Part shown: positions 1 through 7,755 of the stretch, one piece after another
Numbering within the stretch: position 1 is the first letter of the stretch
How the letters are laid out: every line of letters starts with the position of its first letter
DNA from: Candidatus Aenigmatarchaeota archaeon
GTDB lineage: Archaea > Aenigmatarchaeota > Aenigmatarchaeia > Aenigmatarchaeales > JACQIB01
NCBI GenBank assembly: GCA_016198755.1
Contig: JACQIB010000005.1
Span: 112,931 to 176,930 of the forward strand
Length of the DNA stretch: 64,000 bases
Reading direction: 5' to 3'
Translations under genes and position numbers: made by a program
Notes under the pieces: model-generated
Told to the model about the DNA's origin: nothing
The model's database searches: none
Seen by the model: the letters and a program-made list of their open reading frames with translations, nothing else

Positions 1-857
1 GGCAGAGCCTTGCCTCTTCCAGTCTTGCATATTTCAGGAAAGTTGTACCTTATCCAATCGCATAAAAATTTGCTATTAATTTCTAATAGGAATGCCTCAG
101 CTTCTTTTAACTTAACTATTCTGCTATTTACATTAAACAGTTTTTTTGCAATTTGTGCATATTTTTTCAAAACATCTTTTCTGGAGTCTTTAAACCTGAT
201 ACACCTCTCGTGCACATGTCCGTCTCCAACTAAATAACCTAAGAACTGCAAAAGATCTTCACTGGTGGTTTCAGGCAATATAATATCTTTTCCGTGTATA
301 GAGTAAACTACTAAAAACCTTTCAGGCTGTATGGAACATATTTGAGATAATTTTATCATAAAACTCTCTTCAAAATTTCTATCCATGCTACAGAAGTGAT
401 CTAAAACAGACCTGCTTAAGCCTGCAATAGTTGCAAATTTATCTATTGTAAGATTATTTTGCCTTAAATAAGACTTGAAGAGCTCTACAACATCTTTATC
501 ATATTTGTAATATCTCTTTAGTGGAACCGTACTTAGATGTTGCGTTTTCCCCTCTATAGTTATTCTAGATGGGCATATTAAAATATCTCCGGTGGATAAC
601 TCACTTACATGCTTTACAGAAATTTTGCCACTATTTGCAACAAACATCCTGTGCTCTCCAGTACAGACTAAAGTATTTGCTGGGGTTTTTATCTCAAAAA
701 GCTCATGAGGACTTTCGTGTCTCATTGCATAACAGCTTCTGGTTTTAAGCTTTAGAGTGTCAAAATCTAATGTCATAACTTCTTTATAATCCATTATATC
801 TTCTATTTTGCAGACTGTACCGTCGGCCAGCTGTATATAACTGTTAGGATGTAAGCA
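1..857 (-). other. LAGLIDADG intein inside GlmS (N-terminal 285 residues visible)
   Basis: The intein starts at Cys72 of the precursor (codon 855-857). Splicing block A reads CLHPNSYIQLADGTV; block B reads TGEHRMFV and contains the T-x-x-H motif. A LAGLIDADG endonuclease signature, LGYLVGDGHV, lies near residue 290. Between them is a segment resembling a helix-turn-helix (DKFATIAGLSRSVLDHF) that could help DNA recognition. The insertion site, after AH and before the expected TRWATHG, is next to glutaminase active-site residues, a typical intein position. The C-terminal splice junction is outside the window, so splicing competence cannot be judged. Confidence 0.93.
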
Positions 858-1070
858 GTGGGCAAATGCAATCTTTCCCTCAAACTTCTGGGCATCAAAG
901 CCTGAAAAAACCTGATTTACCTTCCCAACATCCTTGTGAACAAGAACTCCGGAACCGTTTACAATAGCTACCCCAGCAGAGTCATACCCCCTGTATTCCA
1001 GCTTTTTTATTCCATCCAAAACTATTTCCGTCCCGTTTCTCTCCCCAAAATATCCTATTATTCCGCACAT
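1..1070 (-). CDS. glmS: Glutamine--fructose-6-phosphate aminotransferase with intein (5' part of gene, cut by window edge)
   Basis: This gene is absent from the ORF track because it runs off the left edge; I translated it by hand. It opens MCGIIGYFGE, with the Cys2 nucleophile of the class II glutaminase domain, then LEYRGYDSAGVAIV and GKIAFAH, all as in GlmS. GlmS makes glucosamine-6-phosphate from fructose-6-phosphate and glutamine. At residue 72, exactly where family members read TRWATHG, the frame continues into an intein, so only 71 extein residues are visible. A TATA element (TTTAAATA, 1091-1098) lies 24 nt before the ATG, and GGGAG also precedes it. The sugar isomerase domains would lie left of the window. 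Confidence 0.95.
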   Translation of the reverse strand, partial: MCGIIGYFGERNGTEIVLDGIKKLEYRGYDSAGVAIVNGSGVLVHKDVGKVNQVFSGFDAQKFEGKIAFAHCLHPNSYIQLADGTVCKIEDIMDYKEVMTLDFDTLKLKTRSCYAMRHESPHELFEIKTPANTLVCTGEHRMFVANSGKISVKHVSELSTGDILICPSRITIEGKTQHLSTVPLKRYYKYDKDVVELFKSYLRQNNLTIDKFATIAGLSRSVLDHFCSMDRNFEESFMIKLSQICSIQPERFLVVYSIHGKDIILPETTSEDLLQFLGYLVGDGHVHERCIRFKDSRKDVLKKYAQIAKKLFNVNSRIVKLKEAEAFLLEINSKFLCDWIRYNFPEICKTGRGKAL

Positions 1071-1209
1071 GCTTCTCCCTTAATCCCCTTTATTTAAACC
1101 CTTACTGAATCATAGGTACAAAAGAGACTTTATCTTTTAGATAAGTAAGCTATTTAAAGCCCTATTAAAAATATTATAATAGCACTAAAAGATAGTTTGT
1201 AGTGGTTGT

Positions 1210-2121
1210 ATGGCAAGGATTTTTGAGACAGTGAAGGGTGAAACGCTTGGTCAGAGCGCTAAGTTACTGCAGCCCAGCCAAATAAAGCCTGCTTTATCCC
1301 AGCTTTCTTGGAAAATTTTGAAAAGCTTGGCTGAAAGGAGTTCATATCCAAAAGCTGTTGCAAGATCTCTGGGGGAGAATGAACAGAAAGTATATTACCA
1401 TATACGCAGGCTGGAAAAAGCTGGCTTAATCAGGATTGAAAGCAGGATAGAGAGGGGTGGTGGTGTAGCAAAAATATACTCTATAACAGCGCCTGCGTTT
1501 GCTTTGATTCTAAAACCGCTTGAACCTGTCTCAGCCGGAATAAAGGAAACTCCTGAAGTCTTGGAGCCTTTTGTGCAGAATGAAAAACTAAACTGCAAAA
1601 TTATTGTAGCCAGCCCTGAGCCTCATGGGTATACTGGAGGGAGGGGGAAGGACGCGCCTGTTTCAACAGAGCTTGGATTATTCTTGGGGCAGTTTGTCAA
1701 TAGCTTTCCACCGCGCTCTGTTTTATTTGATGCTGAAGCGCATGAAAATATTTTAAAACAAAATATTATTGTTATTGCAGGGCCTGGAGTTAACTCTGTT
1801 ACTTTTAAGGCAAACAAAAAGCTTCCAATAAGGTTTGAGGGAAAGGGGGAATTTTTCACATCCCTGTTTTCAACTGCAACAGGGAAAAAGTACGCAGATG
1901 AAAGCTGCGGAGTTGTTTTGAAAATAAAAAATCCTTTCAATCCTGCAGCAGAGCTTATTCTTTTAGCTGGACGCAGAGCAGCTGGAACGCGCGCTGCGAT
2001 TGTTGCCTTTACTCAGAAGCTGGAGTATATTTCTGGTGGAAAAAAGCACTGGGCACATGTTGTTAAAGGATTTGATACAAACAGGGATGGTTTTGTGGAT
2101 GATGTGAAAGTGCTGGAGTAA
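1210..2121 (+). CDS. N-terminal winged-helix protein with S-layer-like C-terminal domain
   Basis: Residues about 28-95 form an ArsR-like winged helix (WKILKSLAERSSYPKAVARSL followed by VYYHIRRLEKAGLIRIES). Residues about 120-303 resemble the C-terminal domain of archaeal S-layer proteins: IVIAGPGVNSV, then IKNPFNPAAELILLAGRRAAGTRAA, ending in an Asp-rich FDTNRDGFVDD turn. There is no signal peptide or membrane segment, so the protein should be cytoplasmic despite the S-layer-like module. A TATA-like ATTATAAT lies about 35 nt upstream of the ATG. I infer a DNA-binding regulator whose C-terminal domain may sense a ligand. Confidence 0.7.
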   Translation: MARIFETVKGETLGQSAKLLQPSQIKPALSQLSWKILKSLAERSSYPKAVARSLGENEQKVYYHIRRLEKAGLIRIESRIERGGGVAKIYSITAPAFALILKPLEPVSAGIKETPEVLEPFVQNEKLNCKIIVASPEPHGYTGGRGKDAPVSTELGLFLGQFVNSFPPRSVLFDAEAHENILKQNIIVIAGPGVNSVTFKANKKLPIRFEGKGEFFTSLFSTATGKKYADESCGVVLKIKNPFNPAAELILLAGRRAAGTRAAIVAFTQKLEYISGGKKHWAHVVKGFDTNRDGFVDDVKVLE

Positions 2122-2128
2122 AACTGCT

Positions 2129-2269
2129 TTATGTTGAAAAATTTGCAGCGTAAGCTCCCGAATAAGGATCAAAATACTCCGCATAGCCGGCTTTCCTCAT
2201 AAAATATCTCTGCATGTCTTTCCTTGTTTCCTCTATCTCTTTTTCTGTTTTTACTCTGTCATCTTCCAT
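2129..2269 (-). CDS. Small acidic/charged protein, 46 aa, unknown
   Basis: Too short for the ORF track. The hand translation begins MEDDRVKTEKEIEETRKDM and ends in a Tyr-rich tail (EYFDPYSGAYAANFST). It overlaps the 3' end of the upstream winged-helix gene by 11 bp, and GGGTGAG lies just before its ATG, so it looks translationally coupled. The first half is predicted to be a charged helix. I do not recognise the family. Coupling suggests it acts with, or modulates, the upstream DNA-binding protein, but that is inference. Confidence 0.6.
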   Translation of the reverse strand: MEDDRVKTEKEIEETRKDMQRYFMRKAGYAEYFDPYSGAYAANFST

Positions 2270-2534
2270 TTTTCTCACCCCCATTTTTCAAAACCCTTCC
2301 AAACTCTGTTACTCTCAGAAAAACTGAGCCGTTCCCATACTCCAGAAAACCAAGCCTCCTGAACTTCCTCATGCTGTGCCAGACTGAAGTCTCTGAGAAA
2401 CCATGCTTTTCAGACACTGTCCTTACAAAACTGGAAGCTGTAACAGACCTGTCAAAAACAAAAGCCTCCTGCAAAACCAGCAGTTGCCTCCTGCTTAAAG
2501 CAGCCCTAGCTAATGCGGAAACCTGCTCTTTCAC
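2259..2534 (-). CDS. Small winged-helix DNA-binding protein
   Basis: A 91-aa protein whose central part looks like a winged helix: an RRQLLVLQEAFVF helix, then SFVRTVSEKHGFSETSVWHSM as turn and recognition helix, then GFLEYGNGSVFLRVTEFG as wing. The start is a GTG with only a weak upstream AGG; no ATG exists upstream in frame before a stop. It forms a two-gene unit with the overlapping 46-aa ORF. Likely a transcription regulator of unknown target. Confidence 0.55.
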   Translation of the reverse strand: MKEQVSALARAALSRRQLLVLQEAFVFDRSVTASSFVRTVSEKHGFSETSVWHSMRKFRRLGFLEYGNGSVFLRVTEFGRVLKNGGEKNGR

Positions 2535-2591
2535 CCTGTTAGTTGGTAGATACCAATCCCCATGAGAATCACCATTTTAGAAAGCTTATGG

Positions 2592-2639
2592 GAGACTTTA
2601 CAGTATAAGAATCAGGATTTTGCCTGAGTTTAAAGTCTC
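2592..2639. repeat. Nested inverted repeat / stem-loop
   Basis: A 9-bp perfect inverted repeat, GAGACTTTA ... TAAAGTCTC, encloses a second one, TCAGG-attttg-CCTGA. The element sits in the 180-bp gap between the MazF gene and the small winged-helix gene, and no coding frame explains it. It may be a transcription terminator, a small RNA or a remnant of a mobile element. Confidence 0.6.
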
Positions 2640-2716
2640 TGCTTTCATTTTCAAAACCTTTTAATCATTGGAAGGTAGAAATATTTAAAGCATATCTACT
2701 AAAGTTTTAGGGCATA

Positions 2717-3052
2717 TTACTCTATTAATTTATAGATAATATGTCTTATTTTATTAAAAGTTTCTATTTTAATTTCTCCAATTTTTAACTTAATAAGAGA
2801 TTTGCTTATGCTGAAAATTCTGTCAACCTTAACTTTGCTATCTGTGATTAGCCTGCCAGTTTCTAGGTCTTTATTTGTTATTAAAAGTGTGTGTTCCCTT
2901 ATTTGTATATTTGTTGTCATGGGGACTACTATTATATCATCAAATTTTGAATTGTAATTGTTATTCGAGAGTACTATAACAGGCCTTACCTTAGAGGTTT
3001 TCATATCAGAAAATGGAAAAGATAATAATACTATATCCCTTTGCGAGACCAC
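2717..3052 (-). CDS. MazF/PemK-type mRNA interferase toxin
   Basis: A 111-aa protein with the MazF/PemK pattern: QRDIVLLSFPFSDMKTSKVRPVIVLSN at the start, then DDIIVVPMTTN. Family members are ribosome-independent endoribonucleases with a CcdB-like barrel. The gene overlaps the 3' end of the AbrB-type antitoxin gene by 22 bp on the same strand, the usual antitoxin-first order. It is AT-rich compared with neighbours such as gatE, consistent with horizontal transfer. Confidence 0.85.
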   Translation of the reverse strand: MVSQRDIVLLSFPFSDMKTSKVRPVIVLSNNNYNSKFDDIIVVPMTTNIQIREHTLLITNKDLETGRLITDSKVKVDRIFSISKSLIKLKIGEIKIETFNKIRHIIYKLIE

Positions 3053-3327
3053 TTCTTACCACCTTTTAAGTAGAGATTCCATATTTCATCCTCTTTGTTG
3101 TTCCACAACGCCTTGACAGATAGTTCGGCAGCCTTTTGTATATCCTCAAAAGTATCTATTTTCCTAATTGCTATTTCTGGTTTTTCTAATATAATATTTT
3201 TATCTTTACTTATCAATAAAAGCTCATCGCCTTTTTTAATTCCAAACTCTCTCTGTATTATTTTAGGTAGAGTTATCTGGCCTTTAGATGATACTTTAAT
3301 CGAACTTATTGTAGGCAACCTTTTCAT
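3031..3327 (-). CDS. AbrB/SpoVT-domain antitoxin
   Basis: The N-terminal half is a swapped-hairpin AbrB domain: SSIKVSSKGQITLPKIIQREFGIKKGDELLLISKDKNIILEK. The C-terminal half is helical and probably binds and neutralises the MazF-like toxin encoded downstream. The start lies about 28 nt after a TATA-like TTTATAT, and a palindrome occupies the space between, which fits autorepression by this protein. It forms a toxin-antitoxin operon with the next gene. Confidence 0.85.
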   Translation of the reverse strand: MKRLPTISSIKVSSKGQITLPKIIQREFGIKKGDELLLISKDKNIILEKPEIAIRKIDTFEDIQKAAELSVKALWNNKEDEIWNLYLKGGKKWSRKGI

Positions 3328-3334
3328 AATTAGA

Positions 3335-3350
3335 GTAAGAATTTTCTTAC
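3335..3350. promoter_or_regulatory. Palindromic operator candidate upstream of the AbrB/MazF operon
   Basis: GTAAGAA-TT-TTCTTAC is a 7-bp inverted repeat with a 2-bp spacer, immediately downstream of the TATA-like box (3351-3358 on the minus strand) and 8 bp before the antitoxin ATG. AbrB-type antitoxins commonly repress their own promoter by binding such palindromes; binding here is inferred from position. Confidence 0.6.
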
Positions 3351-3382
3351 ATATAAAGCTTTAGTACATGATAATAGTAGTA

Positions 3383-4822
3383 TTACTTATTTAACTCCTC
3401 TTCCAGCACAGTCTTCACAACAGCACCATCTATTTTTCCTCTTGCCTCTTTCATTACCTCGCCCATCAGCGCGGGGAACTTCTTTTCTCCAACTAAAGCA
3501 GGCCATTTTTGGAAAACTTTCTTTACTAATTTTCTTAAATCCTCTTCTGAGAACTGCTGCATTGGGAGAGTGGAAAGCGGCATTTCAGGGTTGCGGGAAA
3601 GCTTTTCCAGAAGCTGCGGAACAGCTTCCTTTGCAATTTTCTTTAACTCAAGAGCAGAAAGCAGCTCGCGTAGCTGGGAATCCTGTATACTTTCAACAGG
3701 TATTCCTTTCCTTCTCAAGTCTTTTATGGTATTTGTTAGAACGCTTGCTATAAGCACATGCTCTGGGCTGCGCTCAAAGCTCTCGAAAATATCCAAATAG
3801 TCAGACTTCAGAACCTGTTCTGCTAAATCTTTGGGAAGGATTGACTGAAAACGGGCAAGTTTCCTTTCAAAAGTTTCCGGTGTTTGTATTGAAGCCAAAA
3901 AGTTTGGAAGCAGTGATATCGGGGGCACATCTGTTTCAGGATACATTCTTTCCCCACCTGGAAGAGGTCTTGAAAAAACTGTTGTGCCATCAGGCTGTGC
4001 AACTCTTGTTTCCTCCTCACTCTTCCCTATTTTCATAAGCTCAACCTGCCTTAGAACTTCTTTCTCTATAAGAGTTTCCATTAGATCCAGCTCTTGCACT
4101 CCTTTAACTTCAACCCTCTTTCCTCCCTTTACTGAAAGATTAATATCCTGCCTTGTAACACCAATTCCCCGCTGGCTTTTCCCTGTACTTCTAACAATCA
4201 TTCCAAGCTTTTCAGAAACCTCCCTCGCGTGCGCAGCGCTTTTTACTTCTGGGAAAGTGCTAATCTCTATTAGTGGTATTCCTAACCTGTCAAGCCTGTA
4301 AACAACTCTATCTTCCTTTTGTTCCACAATTCCTGCAGACTCCTCTTCAATGGAAATTGCCTGTATCCTCACTGGTCCAAGGGAAGTGGATATTATTCCT
4401 CCTGTAGCAATCAGGGCTGTCCTTTGGAAAGAAGTTGTATTAGAACCGTCAATAATCGTTTTTCTCATTACATGAACTTCATCCACAATTCTGCTTCCCA
4501 AAAGCTTGCAAACCTGTATTGCAACAGTTAAAGCTTCCATATTTAATGGATGCGGAGGCTCCTCGTCCCTTTCCACTTCGCATGTTATATTTGGAAAACA
4601 CTGGTAATGGAAAGTGCGATCCCTTAAAAACTCATAGGAAGCTGCAACATCCACCCTTCCCATTTCCCCTGCAACAGGTCTCAGCCTTCTTGTTATTGTA
4701 AAGTTTGGCTTTTCTGCCGAGAGCTTTGGAATACAAGAACAGAATAGTTTCTCGTGGGTAGAAAGCCTGTTGTGGATTTCTATCCCGCATTTGAACCCAA
4801 CAGCTTCGTAATCAACCACCAT
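3383..4822 (-). CDS. gatE: Glutamyl-tRNA(Gln) amidotransferase subunit E, short form
   Basis: GatE activates Glu-tRNA(Gln) and converts it to Gln-tRNA(Gln) with ammonia from GatD. GatB/E signatures are clear: VGFKCGIEIHNRLST, YEFLRDRTFHYQCFPNITCEVERDEEPPH, IGVTRQDINLSVKGGKRVEVKGVQ and MYPETDVPPI; the C-terminal YqeY-like tail is present. It is 479 aa, whereas archaeal GatE is usually about 620 aa. The region between the catalytic core and MYPETDVPPI, where the AspRS-like GAD insertion normally sits, is too short to hold it. The start overlaps the upstream HIT gene by 11 bp. Confidence 0.93.
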   Translation of the reverse strand: MVVDYEAVGFKCGIEIHNRLSTHEKLFCSCIPKLSAEKPNFTITRRLRPVAGEMGRVDVAASYEFLRDRTFHYQCFPNITCEVERDEEPPHPLNMEALTVAIQVCKLLGSRIVDEVHVMRKTIIDGSNTTSFQRTALIATGGIISTSLGPVRIQAISIEEESAGIVEQKEDRVVYRLDRLGIPLIEISTFPEVKSAAHAREVSEKLGMIVRSTGKSQRGIGVTRQDINLSVKGGKRVEVKGVQELDLMETLIEKEVLRQVELMKIGKSEEETRVAQPDGTTVFSRPLPGGERMYPETDVPPISLLPNFLASIQTPETFERKLARFQSILPKDLAEQVLKSDYLDIFESFERSPEHVLIASVLTNTIKDLRRKGIPVESIQDSQLRELLSALELKKIAKEAVPQLLEKLSRNPEMPLSTLPMQQFSEEDLRKLVKKVFQKWPALVGEKKFPALMGEVMKEARGKIDGAVVKTVLEEELNK

Positions 4823-5273
4823 ACAGCTCCCTCCATGCTTCCTTTATCAGCGCCACATTCTTTTTTGTTTCTTCTGTTCCAACAACCCGCAGGCTGGGAT
4901 CCTCTATTTTTTCATACCATTCCCCGCTCTCGTCCTTGGTTCTGGGTATTATATGCCAGTGTAAGTGGGGGATAGATTGTCCTGCAATTTCTCCTTCCTG
5001 CAGAGCTATGTTAAAACCCTCTGCATTGTATGTGTGTACGACTGCTTTTGTTGCCATGTGAAGTATTCTGGACATCTCTTCCACCTCATTCTCACCCATC
5101 TCTAGGAAGCTTGGGATATGTTTTTTGGGGGATAAAAGGATGTGGCCCATAAAAACAGGTTTTAGGTTGTAAAACAAAATAAACTTTTCATTTTCAAAAA
5201 TTATTTGGGCTCTGGCAACAAACCCTTTCCCTACTATATCCTTCTCCTCTATGGTACAAAATGGGCAGCTCAT
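4812..5273 (-). CDS. HIT-family nucleotide hydrolase
   Basis: A 153-aa histidine triad protein with HLHWHIIPR as the catalytic triad motif and a CPFC pair at the N-terminus that may bind zinc. Family members hydrolyse dinucleoside polyphosphates, AMP-lysine or similar adenylates. The gene is embedded between gatD (4-bp ATGA overlap) and gatE (11-bp overlap), so it is co-translated with the amidotransferase subunits. A role in clearing adenylated by-products near tRNA charging is possible but inferred. Confidence 0.9.
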   Translation of the reverse strand: MSCPFCTIEEKDIVGKGFVARAQIIFENEKFILFYNLKPVFMGHILLSPKKHIPSFLEMGENEVEEMSRILHMATKAVVHTYNAEGFNIALQEGEIAGQSIPHLHWHIIPRTKDESGEWYEKIEDPSLRVVGTEETKKNVALIKEAWRELYGG

Positions 5274-6637
5274 ACAAAAAACACCTCTGTTCTGTCAGAG
5301 AGCTCGCCGCGCAGGTTTTTGCCAAACAACTCTTTTGCTTCCTTTGGATAGTTGCTGAGTAACCAAGAAAGCTTTATGTAAGATGTATCTGTTGTCATGT
5401 CTGAAAAGTTGCCTAAAATACCTATGCTTTGCAAAGCCCGCTGGTTTTCATAAACGTTAAGATTAAGCCTGCCGTAGATTGCCAGTGGGCTGAGAGCCAC
5501 AACAGTTCCGCCCTTAACAAGCTCTTCTAGGGATTTTAAAATTTTCGTATGTTCTTTTGTAAATTCATCTATCTCTGAAGTTGGAAGGTTTCCTAAACCT
5601 GATGTTTCAACTATTAACCCGTCATAGTCCTTGTAAAACAAAAATTCTGAAGCAAACATGTTTACCCTGAATCTCAAGATACCCACTTTTATTTTTTCAT
5701 TGAATAGCTTGAGCCTGAAGGGGCCTGGGGTTTTGGTGGGTTTTGAAACCCAGTCTATTTTCCTTGTTCTGTAGTCTACAAAAGCATATGGATAGGAATT
5801 TACAGGGCGAAAAGCATCCCTGCGAGAAGAATGGAGTTTTCTGCACTTGCAGGCTGGCAAAATCCAGCAACGATCATCGGAGCTGGAGGAATGCATACAA
5901 ACACCGACGGCTGGAAAGTCTGCTGTGGCTGCGAAAAACACAGCGTTTATCAGGTTCATTGCAGCATCCGAACTCCCCCTGTCAGAACTTCTTTGAGAGC
6001 CAGCTAAAATAACTGGAACAGAAAGATTTTCAAGAGCAAATGAAAGAGCTGCTGAAGTTATGTGCAAAGTATCTGTGCCATGAGTTATAACAATGCCGCG
6101 CGCGCCTGCGCGGATTTCCTTTTCTATTTCCTTAGCAAGTATATTGTAGTGGGGAAAACGCATGTCCTGCGACCACATATTCCTTACTAATCTTGATTTA
6201 ATGTTTGCAAACTCTGCTATCTCAGGGAACATTCCTATAATGTCCTCGGGGGTAAAGGAGGAGGCTACACCACCGGTTTTGTAGTCTACCTTGCTTGCTA
6301 CAGTACCGCCTGTGTGCAGGATTGCTATCGTAGGCTTAGAAGAATCTGTTTTAAACTTGGGTTTTTCATGCACTCCGGACTCAGAAACTGGAACCTTCGG
6401 GACTGCAGGCTCTTTTGTATGGGAAAGCTCTATGGAAACTCCCTTCACAAACTTTATACCTATATTGTAGCCGGAATCCATTTTTAGTACAATGCAGTCT
6501 GGAGAGCCCTGCGATATTCTGGGCATTAGTATTCCTTCATAAACAGCTGTACCCTTGGAAACCTGTACTCTGTTCCCTAACTTAGCCTTTGCAATCTTTA
6601 TTGCAGCCTGCACAGCTGCAGAGTAGTTCTCTAGCAT
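5270..6637 (-). CDS. gatD: Glutamyl-tRNA(Gln) amidotransferase subunit D
   Basis: GatD is the asparaginase-like subunit that releases ammonia from glutamine for GatE. An N-terminal small beta domain (LGNRVQVSKGTAVYEGILMPR) precedes the asparaginase fold with HTGGTVAS and HGTDT catalytic motifs and a DRGSSDAAMNLINA segment. The ORF track starts at a TTG inside the upstream methyltransferase gene. I prefer the ATG at 6637 (MLENYSAAVQ), which gives 455 aa and matches the family's usual N-terminus. First gene of the gatD-HIT-gatE cluster. Confidence 0.93.
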   Translation of the reverse strand: MLENYSAAVQAAIKIAKAKLGNRVQVSKGTAVYEGILMPRISQGSPDCIVLKMDSGYNIGIKFVKGVSIELSHTKEPAVPKVPVSESGVHEKPKFKTDSSKPTIAILHTGGTVASKVDYKTGGVASSFTPEDIIGMFPEIAEFANIKSRLVRNMWSQDMRFPHYNILAKEIEKEIRAGARGIVITHGTDTLHITSAALSFALENLSVPVILAGSQRSSDRGSSDAAMNLINAVFFAATADFPAVGVCMHSSSSDDRCWILPACKCRKLHSSRRDAFRPVNSYPYAFVDYRTRKIDWVSKPTKTPGPFRLKLFNEKIKVGILRFRVNMFASEFLFYKDYDGLIVETSGLGNLPTSEIDEFTKEHTKILKSLEELVKGGTVVALSPLAIYGRLNLNVYENQRALQSIGILGNFSDMTTDTSYIKLSWLLSNYPKEAKELFGKNLRGELSDRTEVFFV

Positions 6638-6662
6638 AGAAAGAATTCTGCCGCGCCCGTAT

Positions 6663-7511
6663 TTAAGTTTCTGCTGACGCAACTTTTCTGGCAAAGATGT
6701 GGCTATATTGGCTGGTTGCCCTTATATCCTCTTCAACAACTAAGCCAATAGCTGGAGAGCCTTCAATTTTCTCTCTTACAAAAGTATCCCATGTAAGCTC
6801 TGCTGCCTTTTCCTCGGATAGGAAGGGGGGAACATAGAACGCATAATCATTTATGTTGTCATCTACTACAACAATGCCCCTGCTGGTTGTGTTTTTCGCC
6901 ATGTTACTAAGGGCAGCTACAACATTTCCATCAGCTAACTCTTTATCGTGATTAAAGAAGTGGGTCAAAACGTTCAGGCAGATACACAAGTCAAATTGCC
7001 CGTATTTTGAAAGTCCCTTGGTAGCGATATTGCCCCGAACCAGTTTTACTTCACCTTCTCTAAGCTTCCTCCTGAAGGATTCTGGTATTTTGGCTTTTGT
7101 GGAAGCTGGTTTCTTTTGTTGGCCTGTATCATCCAAATACTGGTTCCATATACCAATAGATTCCTGTGTTGGATGTGTGTTAGTTACAGAGTGCTTTCGT
7201 TCCAATGCCCTAAGATTGTGCGGGTTTATGTCAAGAACAACCATCCTATAGTCTTTTGAAAGCCCTTCAAGAGCACCAGCAACTTCAAATGGCTCTGATA
7301 TGCTATACCCTGCATCTCTGCTGTCTGCACCAACACCAACCAGTAGAACATTTGGATCCTGTGGAAGGGCTGCAATATACCTTCTCAGCGGTGCATACAA
7401 AAGAGGATACCTGCCGAAGTATGTTTTGTTTATAGGACTGGAAGAAGGTACACGGGTTTTGAGACCTGTAGACAGAGACATTAATCTGGCTGAAACCGCG
7501 GATTCTGGCAC
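6663..7511 (-). CDS. SAM-dependent methyltransferase, CheR-like fold
   Basis: A Rossmann methyltransferase core begins at about residue 53: VLLVGVGADSRDAGYSISEPFEVAG resembles the CheR motif I region; VVLDINPHNLRAL is motif II; FDLCICLNVLTHF is motif IV/V. The substrate is unknown. A TTTAAA box centred 26 nt upstream of a GTG codon supports leaderless GTG initiation at 7511; the first ATG is 30 nt further in. It lies upstream of gatD on the same strand with a short gap and may be co-transcribed with it. Confidence 0.75.
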   Translation of the reverse strand: MPESAVSARLMSLSTGLKTRVPSSSPINKTYFGRYPLLYAPLRRYIAALPQDPNVLLVGVGADSRDAGYSISEPFEVAGALEGLSKDYRMVVLDINPHNLRALERKHSVTNTHPTQESIGIWNQYLDDTGQQKKPASTKAKIPESFRRKLREGEVKLVRGNIATKGLSKYGQFDLCICLNVLTHFFNHDKELADGNVVAALSNMAKNTTSRGIVVVDDNINDYAFYVPPFLSEEKAAELTWDTFVREKIEGSPAIGLVVEEDIRATSQYSHIFARKVASAET

Positions 7512-7551
7512 AATATAATATACACAAAAAACAATTTAAAGATATTAAATC

Positions 7552-7755
7552 CTAAAATTTTGTGAGCGGCTTGGAGCTTTCTAGCAGGGGGGTTACTTTT
7601 GGTTTTCCCCTTTCTTTTTCTATAAGCTTTGCGTATTTGCATTTTGGGCAGGTTAGCCAGCTTGTAAGTGTTCCTGGGATTGTTAAAAGGTCTGCGCTGC
7701 AGCGGGGGCACTGGGTGCTTGCTTCAGTTATCTTAAGTTGCTTCACTACCACCAC
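7552..7755 (-). CDS. Zinc-ribbon protein
   Basis: A 67-aa protein with two CxxC knuckles (CPRCSADLL and CPKCKYAKL), typical of a zinc ribbon, followed by a short basic tail. Its start overlaps the stop of the upstream gene by 10 bp (ATGGTGGTAG), so the two are translationally coupled. The ribbon probably binds nucleic acid or a partner protein. I do not recognise a specific family. Confidence 0.7.
   Translation of the reverse strand: MVVVKQLKITEASTQCPRCSADLLTIPGTLTSWLTCPKCKYAKLIEKERGKPKVTPLLESSKPLTKF

Noticed and set aside
10-237. Plus-strand 75-aa ORF from the track
   Set aside because: It is the shadow of the GlmS intein on the minus strand, which has clear splicing and endonuclease motifs.
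2224-2565. Plus-strand 113-aa Leu/Phe/Ser-rich ORF
   Set aside because: Shadow of the winged-helix gene and its overlapping 46-aa partner on the minus strand.
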